Position numbers and translations under genes: made by a program. Positions 8,253-17,609 of a DNA stretch of 21,539 bases are shown one piece after another. Origin of the DNA: Coptodactyla brooksi (lineage: Eukaryota; Arthropoda; Insecta; Coleoptera; Scarabaeidae); the NCBI GenBank assembly GCA_033557675.1, contig JAWQRM010000551.1, positions 1 to 21,539 of the forward strand, read 5' to 3'. The notes beneath the pieces were generated by a model. The model was not told the DNA's origin. It did no database searches and saw only the letters and a list, made by a program, of their open reading frames with translations. The first letter of the stretch is position 1. Each line of letters starts with the position of its first letter.

Positions 8253-9121
8253 TTAGTTTGTTCGGAAAGTAATTTCCATTTTGATCCAACACCTTTTACC
8301 ATCTTTCCGGCAGTAGCATGATTCCACGCTCATGAAACTTCTGATCCTTGTTGGCAAAAAACTGATCCAACAAGGATCTTTTACATCTTATCCAAGCTGT
8401 AAAAGCTTTTGGCGAGGTGTGCGGTCTTACATTATCTTGGCAGAACACTATACCTTTTCTATTGGCCTTTTCTGTTTGAGTTAATCATGCAATTTGTTTA
8501 GTTGATGACAGTACATTTTAGTATTGATCGTGGTATTCTCCCAAAAAGTTTGAAAAGAGCTCAAAAAAATGTTGCAAACTTGCAAAAAATGTTGGAAACT
8601 TTTGCAACAAATTTGCAAAAAATCATGGAATTTATTTGTCCCATTGATGACAGTACACTTTAGAATTGATTGTGGTATTCTCTAAAAAAATTTGCAAAGA
8701 GCTCCCAAAAATTTTGAAAACTTGCTAAAAATTTTGCAAACTTTTGCAAAGAATGTTGCAAACCAGTTTGCAAAAATCATGCAGTTTGTTCAGTTGATGA
8801 CAGTACACTTTAGAATTGATCGTGGTATTCCCCCAAAAATTTTGAAAAGAGCTCCCAAAGATTTTGCAAACCAGTTTTGACACTGGCACTCTGTCAATAC
8901 ATCTTCATACACTTCGACTAATTCTTTTCTCGCTTGAAAGGCATTTTTACCTTTTTTGTAATAAGAAAGCAAAATGTGCCAAAAATGCTGTTTTTGATTC
9001 TCCACGTTTCATAAGACACAAAAAGAAAACAATTGCACAGAACCGAACAAAATATTTTCGCGTATAAACTTTGCAATGTCAGCTGTCAGAATATAGACAC
9101 TTTCTGAACAATCCAACCTAA
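8253..9121 (-). mobile_element. mariner element A, internally deleted, with tandem units
   Basis: The ends are TTAGTTTGTTCGGAAAGTAA at 8253 and its inverted partner CTTTCTGAACAATCCAACCTAA ending at 9121, flanked by TA dinucleotides. On the minus strand the transposase starts at 9005 (MENQKQHFWHILLSYYKKGK, then NAFQARKELVEVYEDVL and TECQCQNWFAK), a complete first helix-turn-helix (HTH_48) of a mariner transposase. After about 48 codons the frame runs into tandem repeats. The C-terminus is then IVFCQDNVRPHTSP, a gap, and DQKFHERGIMLLPERW ending near 8299. The segment with the third catalytic Asp (family SPDLAPSD) is missing. At about 870 bp it is shorter than a full mariner (about 1.3 kb). It disrupts the piggyBac cysteine cluster. 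Confidence 0.85.
8495..8875 (+). repeat. three tandem 140-150 bp units inside mariner A
   Basis: The core GTTGATGACAGTACACTTTA followed by GAATTGATCGTGGTATTC recurs with starts near 8501, 8643 and 8793. The cores are separated by A/T-rich spacers built from GCAAAC, TTTGCAAAAA and AAAATTTTG words. On the minus strand the core encodes TTINSKVYCHQLDKL, a piece of the mariner catalytic domain just before the second Asp block. The units therefore arose by duplication of transposase coding sequence. Confidence 0.85.
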
Positions 9122-9550
9122 GTGTATGTGTTGCTCAGATTCTGTGCTTAGAACATTCAAGTCAAGTATGTGATGCATGCCGTGAAAATGTTTAATTATA
9201 TATATTAATTTTAACTAACTAACTAACTAATTAACTAGTTAACTAATTTTAAGTTTCTACCATATGTTTAGCGCACCAAATAAACAACAACAAAAGTTTT
9301 TTTTACAAATGAAGTAGTACTTGTTCATTTTCCGTTTGATTTTCATTTTAATAGTAAATATATTTTCGTTTAAAAGGAGGTAACTGAAGGTGGTACTTGA
9401 TACCTCAGTGTACAATTCTAGAGACGTTAATTAAATGTACCGGCGGCGAGTTAAATGACAGGTAATTAATACCTAGACAATTTTCTTTGATACCTGACAA
9501 TGAAAACTGACAACTGGTAAACGTCTAGTAATTATTTATAATAACGTGTT
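9121..9550 (+). pseudogene. piggyBac C-terminal cysteine cluster (second half) and 3' region, copy 1
   Basis: Reading resumes after the mariner as VCVAQILCLEHSSQVCDACR, then ENV and a stop at 9193-9195. This is the C-x2-C zinc-binding tail of piggyBac transposases, which binds the element ends. It completes the CCICPRNSDKM half that stops at 8243. The noncoding part that follows contains CAAAAGTTTTTTTTACAAAT (about 9289) and GGTAAACGTCTAGTAATTAT (about 9517). Both recur after the second copy, so the sequence to about 9550 belongs to the repeated element. No terminal repeat was pinned down. Confidence 0.7.
9209..9248. repeat. AACT-type microsatellite
   Basis: TTAACTAACTAACTAACTAA followed by TTAACTAGTTAACTAA. 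It lies in the 3' part of piggyBac copy 1 and is absent at the matching place in copy 2 (about 13394), so it expanded after the duplication. Confidence 0.8.
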
Positions 9551-9668
9551 TTTAAGACTAATTTTAATTGATATCGACTCAACAGACGGGACAGATCTAG
9601 TTAATAATTAATAATAAATTACAGCAAACACTTTGAAACATTCGAATAACGAAAAAATACTCAGTTCA

Positions 9669-9822
9669 CGAACGCCTATGATTGAAATATCAAGATTTGG
9701 TTACTTTTTGGTGGCACACACACAAATATTACAATTCTACCAAACTATGATAAACAAATTCTTAGAACAGCAACCTACGTTTGATTATGTGGGACTTGGA
9801 CATTTCTGAAAACCCGGTATTA
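9669..9822 (+). pseudogene. piggyBac-like N-terminus, second copy
   Basis: CGAACGCCTATGATTGAAAT through TTTGATTATGTGGGACTTGG closely matches 7125-7265. It again encodes the FLEQ..TFDYVGLGHF block with base differences and small indels. Nothing of the later piggyBac blocks follows until the cysteine cluster at 12262. This is the start of a second, more eroded copy lying in the same orientation downstream of copy 1. Confidence 0.75.
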
Positions 9823-11278
9823 ATCAGGAAATTTGTTAAACCTATGAAAAGACAATATTATGTCCTTTCTGATTACATTTATTATTATTAAATCCACCTT
9901 ACATGGTTCGAGGTAAGAAGTTTCTCTTCAGGGATGTTTTCGACTAGCAGACACCGGAAAGACGTTAGATTTTGAAATTTTAATCGACAATACCCCTAGT
10001 TTTAGTTATACACATGAAGGGTGAATTTACTAATAATAAATACCAGCGTGAATAGTCAGGTCAAAGGCAACATGATGTTATGGTTGCCTGTCATTCAGGC
10101 AACTGCCTAAATAAATTAGTTACGGTTCCAGTGTTAAAAGGCAATTAACCATGTGCATGTAATAATCACATTGTATTAGTAATATAGAGGTTGTCATTTA
10201 GGCAATCACAAGAGAAACTCCGATTTTTAGTATCGGGGGAGTGGTTTATCAGTGTTCTCATTTATAAATATTTCATTTTAATAACAGAATATTATTAGTG
10301 GTGACCGTGCAAATGGCTCATCGGTTGCATTTTATTATCATTTATCAATGTCACGCGCACTCTATTTCAAAATATGCACCAAATTAAAAGGTTACAAACG
10401 TCAAACGCCGCTGAAGTTCTTTTTTCATTGTTATTTTGTTGCTTTTAATTCCTACCTCATTTGCTTTACGAATGTATAACAATTAATAATTTTCGACGAA
10501 AATGAACAGTATAGTTACATTTTCTGTGAAACAATTTATTTATTACACAAAACTAACCTTCACCCAGCGTCTCTCAACCTTTTAGTATTTGAAGCCCAAT
10601 TTTCAATCATATTTATCATCGCGTCCGCTTTCTCACCTTCTCCCATCGAATATAATAACAATATACGCAATAATAATATACATATGTTGAGAAATTAGAA
10701 GTTAAAGCGACCTTTACGTCATCGCTATTCCAAAGTTCAACTGTAACACAACCCATTAAACAATGCAACAAGCTGAAGCGTCTGCTAGTACACACTTTCA
10801 ACCTTCCTGACAATAGCTAATCTAGTGATAATCAGTTTAAGTGATCATTTATCCGACGGTCCTACACATAAACGAATATAAGTCGTTGAGAGATCTCAAA
10901 CATTTTCTTCCAACGCCAGCGTTTTACAAAATTCGTCATTACATTAAAACTTAAGTATATAATATGATGACTGGAAGAATGCCAAGTAAAATGTTTGTTG
11001 TTCCCCATTCATTTGTGTGTCAAGGTAAGTCAAGGTAATTTTGCTTGGCTTGTAATTTTCCTGTTACTTCTGTAATACCGTTATATGATTTTAACACATC
11101 TTATTCATTTTTTATTTGTTTCGGTAATAATTGTAAAATATGGCTGCTCTTGGCAAATGCTGAAAATTGTAATATAATTTCACTCGCGTTTCCTTCGTTA
11201 CGGCCCAAGAGATATTTAATTAAAGTGGATAGTGCTGCTTCAGGATGCACCCTGCAGCAGCATGTTTCAATTAGTTAA
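9823..11278. other. AT-rich stretch without a recognised gene
   Basis: I see no supportable coding region. The short frames at 10616-10813 (minus) and 11045-11278 (plus) have low-complexity composition and no motif. A small stem occurs at 10084-10102 (TTGCCTG, 5-base loop, CAGGCAA). A related sequence, GGTTGTCATTTAGGCAATCA, lies at about 10191, which suggests a degraded short repeat of about 130 bp between them. The interval separates the N-terminal and C-terminal parts of piggyBac copy 2. Confidence 0.4.
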
Positions 11279-12255
11279 GGGGTCATGCCTAGTTGCAGGG
11301 TGAAAAAAAAAAACGTGATTTTCGGGGATTTTTATAAGAATGTTTTATTTTTTCTTACAACATATTGATCTTAAAAGTACGTATATTGAGCAACATTCAA
11401 TTTTTTTTTCGTTGAAAAAAATTGTAAATTAAGGAAGTTACGGCCACTTTAAAGAAAGCTCATTTTTCAGAGGTGTTGTGCGGTGTCCACGATAGCTCTA
11501 AGCCAAATCATCTGATATCAAAATGTAAAAAGATTCTGTTAGCATATGAATATATCTTGTTCGCGAACGAAGAATTTTTTGAAAAAATAATTTTTGACAA
11601 AATGGCGGCGGGTTTAAGGAAAAGTGCGACTTTTTAGACTCATATTTTTCATTTTTTTTCAATAAAAAAAGTTTTCAGTAAAATTAAAAATCCTTCGTTC
11701 ACGAACAAACCCGTGATACACAAAATAAGCATGAGAAAGTTTTAGGTCGATTACTTTAACGGTTCTCGGGATATCGTGATACCGTACGGGACTATTCCGA
11801 AAAATGTAATTTCGCGATAAACGTGTTAGACTTCAATTATCTATCTTTCTTGCATATTCCTGAAGTTAGACTTCAAGAATAAATTCCTTAATTGAAATAA
11901 CTAAAAACTTATTAATTACTTACCTGCTGTGTTCATTTTTATCTGTTTTATTATTATTTGAACAAATCTCCAAATAATAATGAAATAAATCTTGGAGTTG
12001 TGTTTCAAAATTATAAATAAATTATCATCTAAAACTAATCACGTATTAATCATTGTTATGTTTGTGCGTTTGTACTATTTTGGACATGACCTTCTATTAC
12101 GATAAAATTTAAGTCCATTTAATAAATAAAGTCCATTTCGAACTATTAACGTTTAGGTTAATTAAATGAAATTTGGAAGATAGTCCCAAGTTGTAGAAAT
12201 GTAAACATTTAACGTTAGCTTAGTCATATCAAAATAATGATTACATTTTAAGAGA
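11279..12255. mobile_element. noncoding repeat of about 1 kb beginning GGGGTCATGCCTAG
   Basis: The stretch starts with GGGGTCATGCCTAGTTGC and a long A run. It has a distinctive low-coding texture, with AAATGGCGGCGGGTTTAAGG at about 11600, TTCGTTCACGAACAAACCCG at about 11692 and CGTTAGCTTAGTCATATC near the right end. I recall similar noncoding elements, with GGTCATGCCTAG ends, scattered in arthropod genomes, but I cannot search to confirm. No coding capacity is visible. A matching inverted end on the right is not preserved (AGAGTAACCATGGGC at about 12252), so termini and strand are unresolved. Confidence 0.4.
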
Positions 12256-12261
12256 GTAACC

Positions 12262-12303
12262 ATGGGCAGATGCTGCATCTGCTCTTTTGATTCATTCATT
12301 TTA
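12262..12303 (+). pseudogene. piggyBac cysteine cluster, first half, copy 2
   Basis: GGCAGATGCTGCATCTGC encodes GRCCIC and lines up with the CCIC of copy 1 (8211). It then continues to the same mariner junction, CATTTTA followed by TTAGG. The second half, QILYLERSSQVCDACRENV and a stop, is found at 13316-13390. Confidence 0.7.
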
Positions 12304-12424
12304 TTAGGTTGATAGGAAAGTAATTTCATTTTTTTTGGTGAGAAGGAAAGGCACTTTTCTTAGAGAGTATAAATATTTTATGTATTACATATTCTTACAT
12401 GTTCACCATTTTGGTCTAACTTCT

Positions 12425-12775
12425 TTCGTCATCTTTTTGGCAGTAGCATGATTACATGCTCATAAAACTTCTGATTCTTACTGGAAAGAAACTGAACCAA
12501 GTCATTTTTGACCGCCTCATTTGAAGAAAAGGTTTTGCCGTCCAAAAAAACGTGTAGAGACCAAAACAAGTAATAATCGGAAGGCGCCAGATCTGGAGAA
12601 TATGGTGGGTGTGGTAGTAAATCCCATCCAAGCTGTAAAAGCTGTTTGCGAGTTACCAACCTGGTATGCAGTCTCGCATTGTCTTGGTGGAACACTATAC
12701 CTTTTCTATTGATCAACACTGCCTCTTCTGTTTGAGTGAATCCTGCAATTTGTCCAATTGATGACAGTACACTTT
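12425..12775 (-). pseudogene. mariner transposase, C-terminal catalytic half
   Basis: On the minus strand this reads TTINSKVYCHQLDKLQDSLK, QKRQC, a stop, INRKGIVFHQDNARLHTRLV, LGWDLLPHPPYSPDLAPSD, YYLFWSLHVFLDGKTFSS and FYEHVIMLLPKR. The Asp in HQDNAR and the Asp in APSD are separated by 34 residues, the DD34D spacing that defines mariner. This is the best-preserved transposase piece of the three copies (291-base frame, 12719-12429). The first catalytic Asp block is missing because the middle of the gene is replaced by tandem units. Confidence 0.9.
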
Positions 12776-13000
12776 AGAATTGATCGTGGTATTCTCTAAG
12801 AAATTTTGAAAAGATCTCCGAAAAATTTTGCAAACTTACTAAAAATTTCGCCAACTTTTGCAAAAAATGTTGCGAACCAGTTTGCAAAAATCATGCAACT
12901 TGTCCAGTTGATGACGGTACACTTTAGAATTGATCGTGGTATTCTCCCAAAAATTTTGAAAAGAGCTCCAAAAAAATTTGCAAACCAGTTTTGACACTGG
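12757..13000 (+). repeat. two tandem units of about 150 bp inside mariner B
   Basis: Cores ATTGATGACAGTACACTTTA and GTTGATGACGGTACACTTTA start at 12757 and 12907, a period of 150. They are separated by the same GCAAA-rich spacer as in mariner A. The right-hand spacer runs straight into the transposase N-terminal block (KKGKNAFQARKELVEVYEDV, 13072-13013). Confidence 0.85.
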
Positions 13001-13315
13001 CACTCTGTCAATACATCTTCATACACCTCGACTAATTCTTTTCTCGCTTGAAAGGCATTTTTACCTTTTTTTTGTAATAGGAAAGCAAAATGTGCCAAAA
13101 ATGCTGTTTTTGGTTCTCCACGTTTCATAAGACACAAAAAGAAAACAATTGCACAGAACCGAACAAAATATTTTCGCGTATAAACTTTGCAATGTCAGTT
13201 GTCAAAATATATAATGCATACATGGTTTAGAATGAAGTTGACTGGAGTTAGTTAAAATACAACTAAGGCCTCTGCTGCGAAAAAAGCGAAATTACTTTCT
13301 GAACAATCCAATCTA

Positions 13316-13535
13316 AGTGTATGTCTTGCTCAGATTCTGTACTTAGAACGTTCAAGTCAAGTATGTGATGCATGCCGTGAAAATGTTTAATTATACAAAA
13401 ACAAAAGTTTTTTTTACAAATGAAGGAGTACTTGTTTATTTTTCATTTTATCTTCATTTTATTTTTTTTTTACTGACAACTGATAAACGTCTAGTAATTA
13501 TAAAAACGTTATGATAATTATTTATAATAACTTCT
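13316..13535 (+). pseudogene. piggyBac cysteine cluster (second half) and 3' region, copy 2
   Basis: SVCLAQILYLERSSQVCDAC, then RENV and a stop at 13388-13390, repeats the 9121-9195 segment with a few substitutions, including a lost Cys (CLEH to YLER). The noncoding part keeps CAAAAGTTTTTTTTACAAAT and ATAAACGTCTAGTAATTAT. It lacks the AACT microsatellite and about 160 bases present in copy 1. Confidence 0.7.
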
Positions 13536-13539
13536 AATA

Positions 13540-14177
13540 ACAAAAATTTTTAAAACGGCTCTTAAAAATTTTACAAACAGACTTGCAAAAATTGTTCCAA
13601 GCTTTTGCAAAAAAATGTGTTCAGCTGATAGCAGTACACTTCAGAGTTGATTGCGGTATTCTCCCAAAAATTTTGAAGAGCGCCCAAAAGTTTTGCAAAC
13701 AAACTTGCAAAAAATGTTGCAAACTTTTGTAAAAAATTGTGCAATTTGTCCAGTTGATAACAGTACACTTTAGAATTGATCGTGGTATTCTCCTAAAAAT
13801 TTTGAAAGCTTTTGAGCTCCTAATAATTTTGCAAATTTGCAAAAGATTTTGCAAACCAGTTTGGCGCTGGCATTCTGTCAACACATCTTCTCCATACCTG
13901 TCACATAATTTTTTTCTGGCTTGAACGGCATTTTTACCTTTTTGTAATAAAAAAGCAAAATATGCCGAAAATGCTGTATTTGATTCTCCATGTTTCATAA
14001 GACACAAAAAGACAACAATTGCCCAGAACCGAACAAAATATTTTTATACGCGAACTTTGCAATGTCAGCTGTCAGAATATATAATGCACATACGGTTTAG
14101 AATGAAGTTGGCTGGTTAAAATACAACTAACGCCTCTGCTGCGAAAAAACAAAATTACTTTCCGAACAACCCAATAT
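13540..14177 (-). mobile_element. mariner element C, truncated on its 3' side
   Basis: The right end ACAAAATTACTTTCCGAACA followed by ACCCAATA matches the mariner A and B ends. On the minus strand the transposase start region reads LLQKGKNAVQARKKLCDRYG and EDVLTECQRQ, which is closer to the usual family form than A or B. Beyond this are two tandem cores (near 13624 and 13753, period about 129) and then the element stops at about 13540. The whole catalytic half and the other terminal repeat are missing. Its flanks differ from those of A and B, so it is a separate insertion of the same subfamily next to piggyBac copy 2. Confidence 0.8.
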
Positions 14178-15540
14178 ATTAGTATAATTATACTACGTTA
14201 ATAAACATGTTCACAAATATACCTCTGGCGTGAAAAATTGCAAAATATACATCTGACTGTATCATTATATAACCAGTAAATTTATGCTTCCGGTACCCAA
14301 TTTTGTTCGTAACGTGCTTTCCTAAGATATTACAAAGGTACGAGTATCGCAGCTTGTATTGTCGCCAACGACGTCGCGGGGGTTGTTTGGTAAATCCCGT
14401 GATAAGAATTTATCACTTCCTTCTTGTTGTTTCCCTTTTGCGATAGATAAAGCTGGTGTCCATAGCCATTTGATATTTTTCTCCACCGCAGCTAAATTTT
14501 CAGCCAGTTGGTCCTTTCAGTCTTATGGTTTCGCAGATGTGCCCGTTTTTCGAACCTTACCATGGGAATCGCGGTTATCTTAAGATATACGATATACGCA
14601 ATTTAAAGCCGAGGAATATGCTGCAAAGAATTCTTTTACTTTTACTACTATACCTCTAGGGACTCTAGAATTTTACGCTACCGAAATAAATAAGTTTGCT
14701 TCTTATTAGCAAAAATGTATTGAGTCGAGTGGTTTTTATTTTGATTAATAAAGTTTTTTATAATTGAGTTATATTAGTTTAAAGTTAAGGTTAGAAAAAA
14801 CCTGCATTTCTTTTGTGTCAACCATTAATAGAATTATTGCATATGCTAATTTTATTCAAGGTTTGCTGACGTCACAACACAGCTATGCTGTCGAAATGAA
14901 AACAATTAGTTCCTTTTTAGTGGTTTACATGCAGAGTTTTTGATCGTAAAGTTCTTGCAACGACCATTTCTTATGATCGGCGTTCTTGTTACCATTAGTT
15001 ACTATAAACTAGTTTAGAGTTTAAGCTGAAACATTATACATGGTACTTATAACCACGAAATAAACCTGTTATGCTATAAGTAGTCTGGTTTGAAGGGCAC
15101 ACTATACTCATAATGATTAGTTAATGACCATGTACTGTATACAGTACATATCCGCTACTTCGGCATGTTCGGGACTTGAAGCTTGCCGGTTTACGAAATA
15201 TTCGGAATTACAGGATGAATATGGAAAAAAAAACGGGTAGAAGTTAGAATTAAACAAAAACTAGCAGATGTGACATCGCACATGACTTTCTCTTACGCCG
15301 ATCCTGGTTTAATTATTCTTATGCACGTTAGACTGATTAAAACAATACTTTACATACCAGCTAATTATTATATAATCTGGTCACAATAAGGATTTCGTAA
15401 AAATTGTACACATGGTTGAGGTACTTAATCTAAAAATTTTTTCAATTTTTACAACTTTCTAACATAATATATTTTTGTAATGTACATAAAATTTTGAGTA
15501 AAAGACTATAAGAATAGTACATGCTTAAAATCAACAGTTT
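14178..15540. other. AT-rich stretch without a recognised gene
   Basis: There are short open stretches at 14359-14583 and at about 14585-14706; the latter reads QFKAEEYAAKNSFTFTTIPL before a stop. I recognise neither, and neither has splice or start context that would decide it. The rest is AT-rich. The only notable items are an isolated TGACGTCA at 14867-14874 and the palindrome at 15130. Confidence 0.4.
15130..15149. repeat. 20-bp perfect palindrome
   Basis: ATGTACTGTATACAGTACAT is self-complementary over all 20 bases with no loop, in AT-rich noncoding DNA. No similar site is seen nearby. It could be a dimer-binding site or chance. Confidence 0.8.
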
Positions 15541-16075
15541 TCGAGTTATAAGCATAGATATCAGCTTTAGAAAAAAATGTTTCAAATAAAGGTTGCTTGA
15601 AAGTTGCATCGCATCGAACTCTTCACAATTTGAAATAGTTTTTGAATATACAAGGTGTTCGGTTTATTATAAAAATTATTCAACTTCAGATTTTTAAATG
15701 GAACATGCTGTACCTTAGCTTCAAATTGTATCGGTTGGGCGTTATTTCGTATTTTCGAAAAACATGTCAGCTGTGAATGCAGAATTTTTCTTAGAACTGT
15801 TATTGCTCTTTCTAGATAAAAATCTTACAAATAAAAGTTGCATCACATGGAACTGTTCACAATTTGAAACTATTTTCGAATATACAGGGTGTTCGGCTTA
15901 TTCTAAAAACTACCAAACTTCAGATTTTTAAATGAAACATCCTGTATATTATGATATTTTTGAAGTCCTTATAAGACTCGAGGGCAACTTTAATTACCAT
16001 ACGTCAGTTCTAAATCGCACCATTTGGGCGTTATTAGTCATTTTTGGAAAAAGATGACAGGTACGAATGGAAATT
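15541..16075. repeat. two-unit direct tandem repeat with inverted ACAGGGTGT ends
   Basis: AAAGTTGCATCGCATCGAAC at 15600 recurs as AAAGTTGCATCACATGGAAC at about 15834, a period of about 235. The similarity continues through CACAATTTGAAA, AATATACARGGTGTTCGG, CTTCAGATTTTTAAATG and TTGGGCGTTATT. Unit 2 is longer by roughly 55 bases. Inside each unit a segment of about 65 bases is bounded by TATACAGGGTGT (15881) and ACATCCTGTATA (15937-15948), which are inverted apart from one mismatch. Similar ACAGGGTGT-bounded noncoding repeats are common in insects. No coding capacity. Confidence 0.8.
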
Positions 16076-16688
16076 TTTTTACCATTTTTTTTCCAAACCA
16101 TGGGTATGAGAAACTCATGTACGATGTACATCTTCTAGTTTTATGTTCAACAACTTCTCCATGGTTCTTCTTGATCTATTATTTGTTGAGTATTTGTATT
16201 AATTGCATTAAAATACTGTTGAGCTTATATTGTTGGTGGCAGTATATGCTGATACGATTGGTCCGGCATATAATTCGGTTCTTTTAAACATACCATTGGC
16301 TGTACATGTAATGAGTAGACCCCTGTCATTTTGGTCACATATTGCTGCATTAGGGTTTGCATATTGTATTGCACTATAATTCTGTTTTTTTGCAATTTTG
16401 GCTACATTTCTTTGACTTGAGTAAAAGTCTTGCTATGTTCAGTACAGCTAAATATCTCAAATATTCCCAGCAATGTTCCGGAACACGTATTCACCATAGA
16501 AATAACCTATTTTTAAGCAGTTGGTTACATGAAACGAAAGTATATGAAAAACCGTAGCCAACAAATGATATTATAATAAATATAATAAAGGCAACAATGT
16601 GCGCAAAACGTTCAGAATTGGTATATCCTTCGTGTGGTGAGGTTTTATAATTCTAATTTTAGATAAGCATCCGATTGTTCCAGTCTAG
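16076..16688. other. AT-rich stretch, no supported gene
   Basis: Two frames here (16024-16287 and 16357-16557) are Phe/Leu/Ile-rich, as expected of AT-rich noncoding DNA, and carry no motif I can name. I see no repeat or RNA gene. Confidence 0.4.
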
Positions 16689-17078
16689 GTGCTGAAAGAT
16701 CATCTACTGTGCTCCAATCCCTTGCCGTATATCGATTTATACTGTTTGTTTAGGAATGACCTTGATGTTTCTCCTCGCTCTACCAAGGATCACTTTGCGG
16801 CGAATCCTAAAAGCAAACTCTCCATGTCTCCCTCAGGCAAAGAAGTGGCAATTGAAGCCCCTTCCTCTTTTCAATGTCGGAATCCACAAAGACGCTTTTA
16901 CCTATATATGACAGCCGACAACTTTGCATACGTATTATTTCGGAAATGCCTAACAATGCATTTGCCTGACAAATTATTCGAAATCAGTTTTTTCCGGAAA
17001 CTGCAAAAATCAAGCAGGATTTGGTTCATGATAACTAATGATGCAGTATTTATGCAATATTTTAATGTTCTTGCATAG
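16689..17078 (+). other. unrecognised open frame, 129 codons
   Basis: The frame is open from 16689 (a GTG; the first ATG falls well inside) to a stop at 17078. The central part, SPRSTKDHFAANPKSKLSMS followed by PSGKEVAIEAPSSFQC, is polar and locally less AT-rich than its surroundings. That is unlike the hydrophobic shadow frames nearby. I do not recognise it and see no start context or splice sites that settle it. The opposite strand also has short readable stretches (SLPEGDMESLLLGFAAK), so the coding strand is uncertain. It may be an eroded transposon gene or chance. Confidence 0.25.
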
Positions 17079-17609
17079 CATAGAACAATTAATCAATAAA
17101 ACTAACTGTTTTAAGGAATATTATCAAATTGTATTAACTACATAGGACCAGACTTCATCCACTTTAGTTGAGTACTTTAATTTTCTATTAACTTTTGGTA
17201 AATTGAGCATATACAAAACGTGTGATCCGTAATAATCTTAAAATGTATCGTAACATATTAACGAAGAAATTATACAATGAAACTTCACAAATCCAGAAGT
17301 TGTAGCTATATTAAAATTTAATTGAAGTTATGTCTTCAAATAAATTAGAAATTTGGTAACAGTGGGATACTACCGCTGGGTATGTCGTAAGTTATGTTCA
17401 TGACGTGGGGCTCATATAATACTTGCACATACGTCACTGTGTGTTGCTGACCGACTTTCTAAGGTGTAGTGACTACTCAAGTAGAATACAAATCGAAATT
17501 GATTCGGAGTACATCTGCAACGAACACAGACAATATACGACATGAGTACTGCGAAACAAAAATTATTAAGAGATACGGTTAACCACTTAGCTGGGGAATT
17601 GAGTTATAA
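17079..17609. other. AT-rich stretch, no supported gene
   Basis: Nothing coding is visible. A slightly GC-richer patch at 17390-17470 (ATGACGTGGGGCTCATATAA) does not form a recognisable promoter or repeat. Confidence 0.4.

Larger units (their letters stand above)
12304..13316 (-). mobile_element. mariner element B at the same piggyBac site
   Basis: The ends are TTAGGTTGATAGGAAAGTAA at 12304 and GAAATTACTTTCTGAACAAT followed by CCAATCTAA ending at 13316. The internal left part (13170-13290) matches mariner C and is partly deleted in mariner A. The element is about 1.0 kb, holding the first helix-turn-helix and the C-terminal catalytic half around two tandem units. It is inserted at the same place in the piggyBac cysteine cluster as mariner A. 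The two composites are therefore copies of one nested event rather than two independent insertions. Confidence 0.85.

Noticed and set aside
8495..8875. Regularly spaced repeats resembling a CRISPR array
   Set aside because: The spacing is 140-150 bases, the spacers are also repetitive, the units encode mariner transposase sequence and the genome is eukaryotic.
13571..14007. Long minus-strand frames as a novel gene
   Set aside because: Only the first helix-turn-helix is genuine mariner sequence; the rest is translation of the GCAAA-rich tandem units.
14867..14874. TGACGTCA as a CREB/ATF site
   Set aside because: A single 8-base match with no gene or promoter nearby cannot be told from chance.
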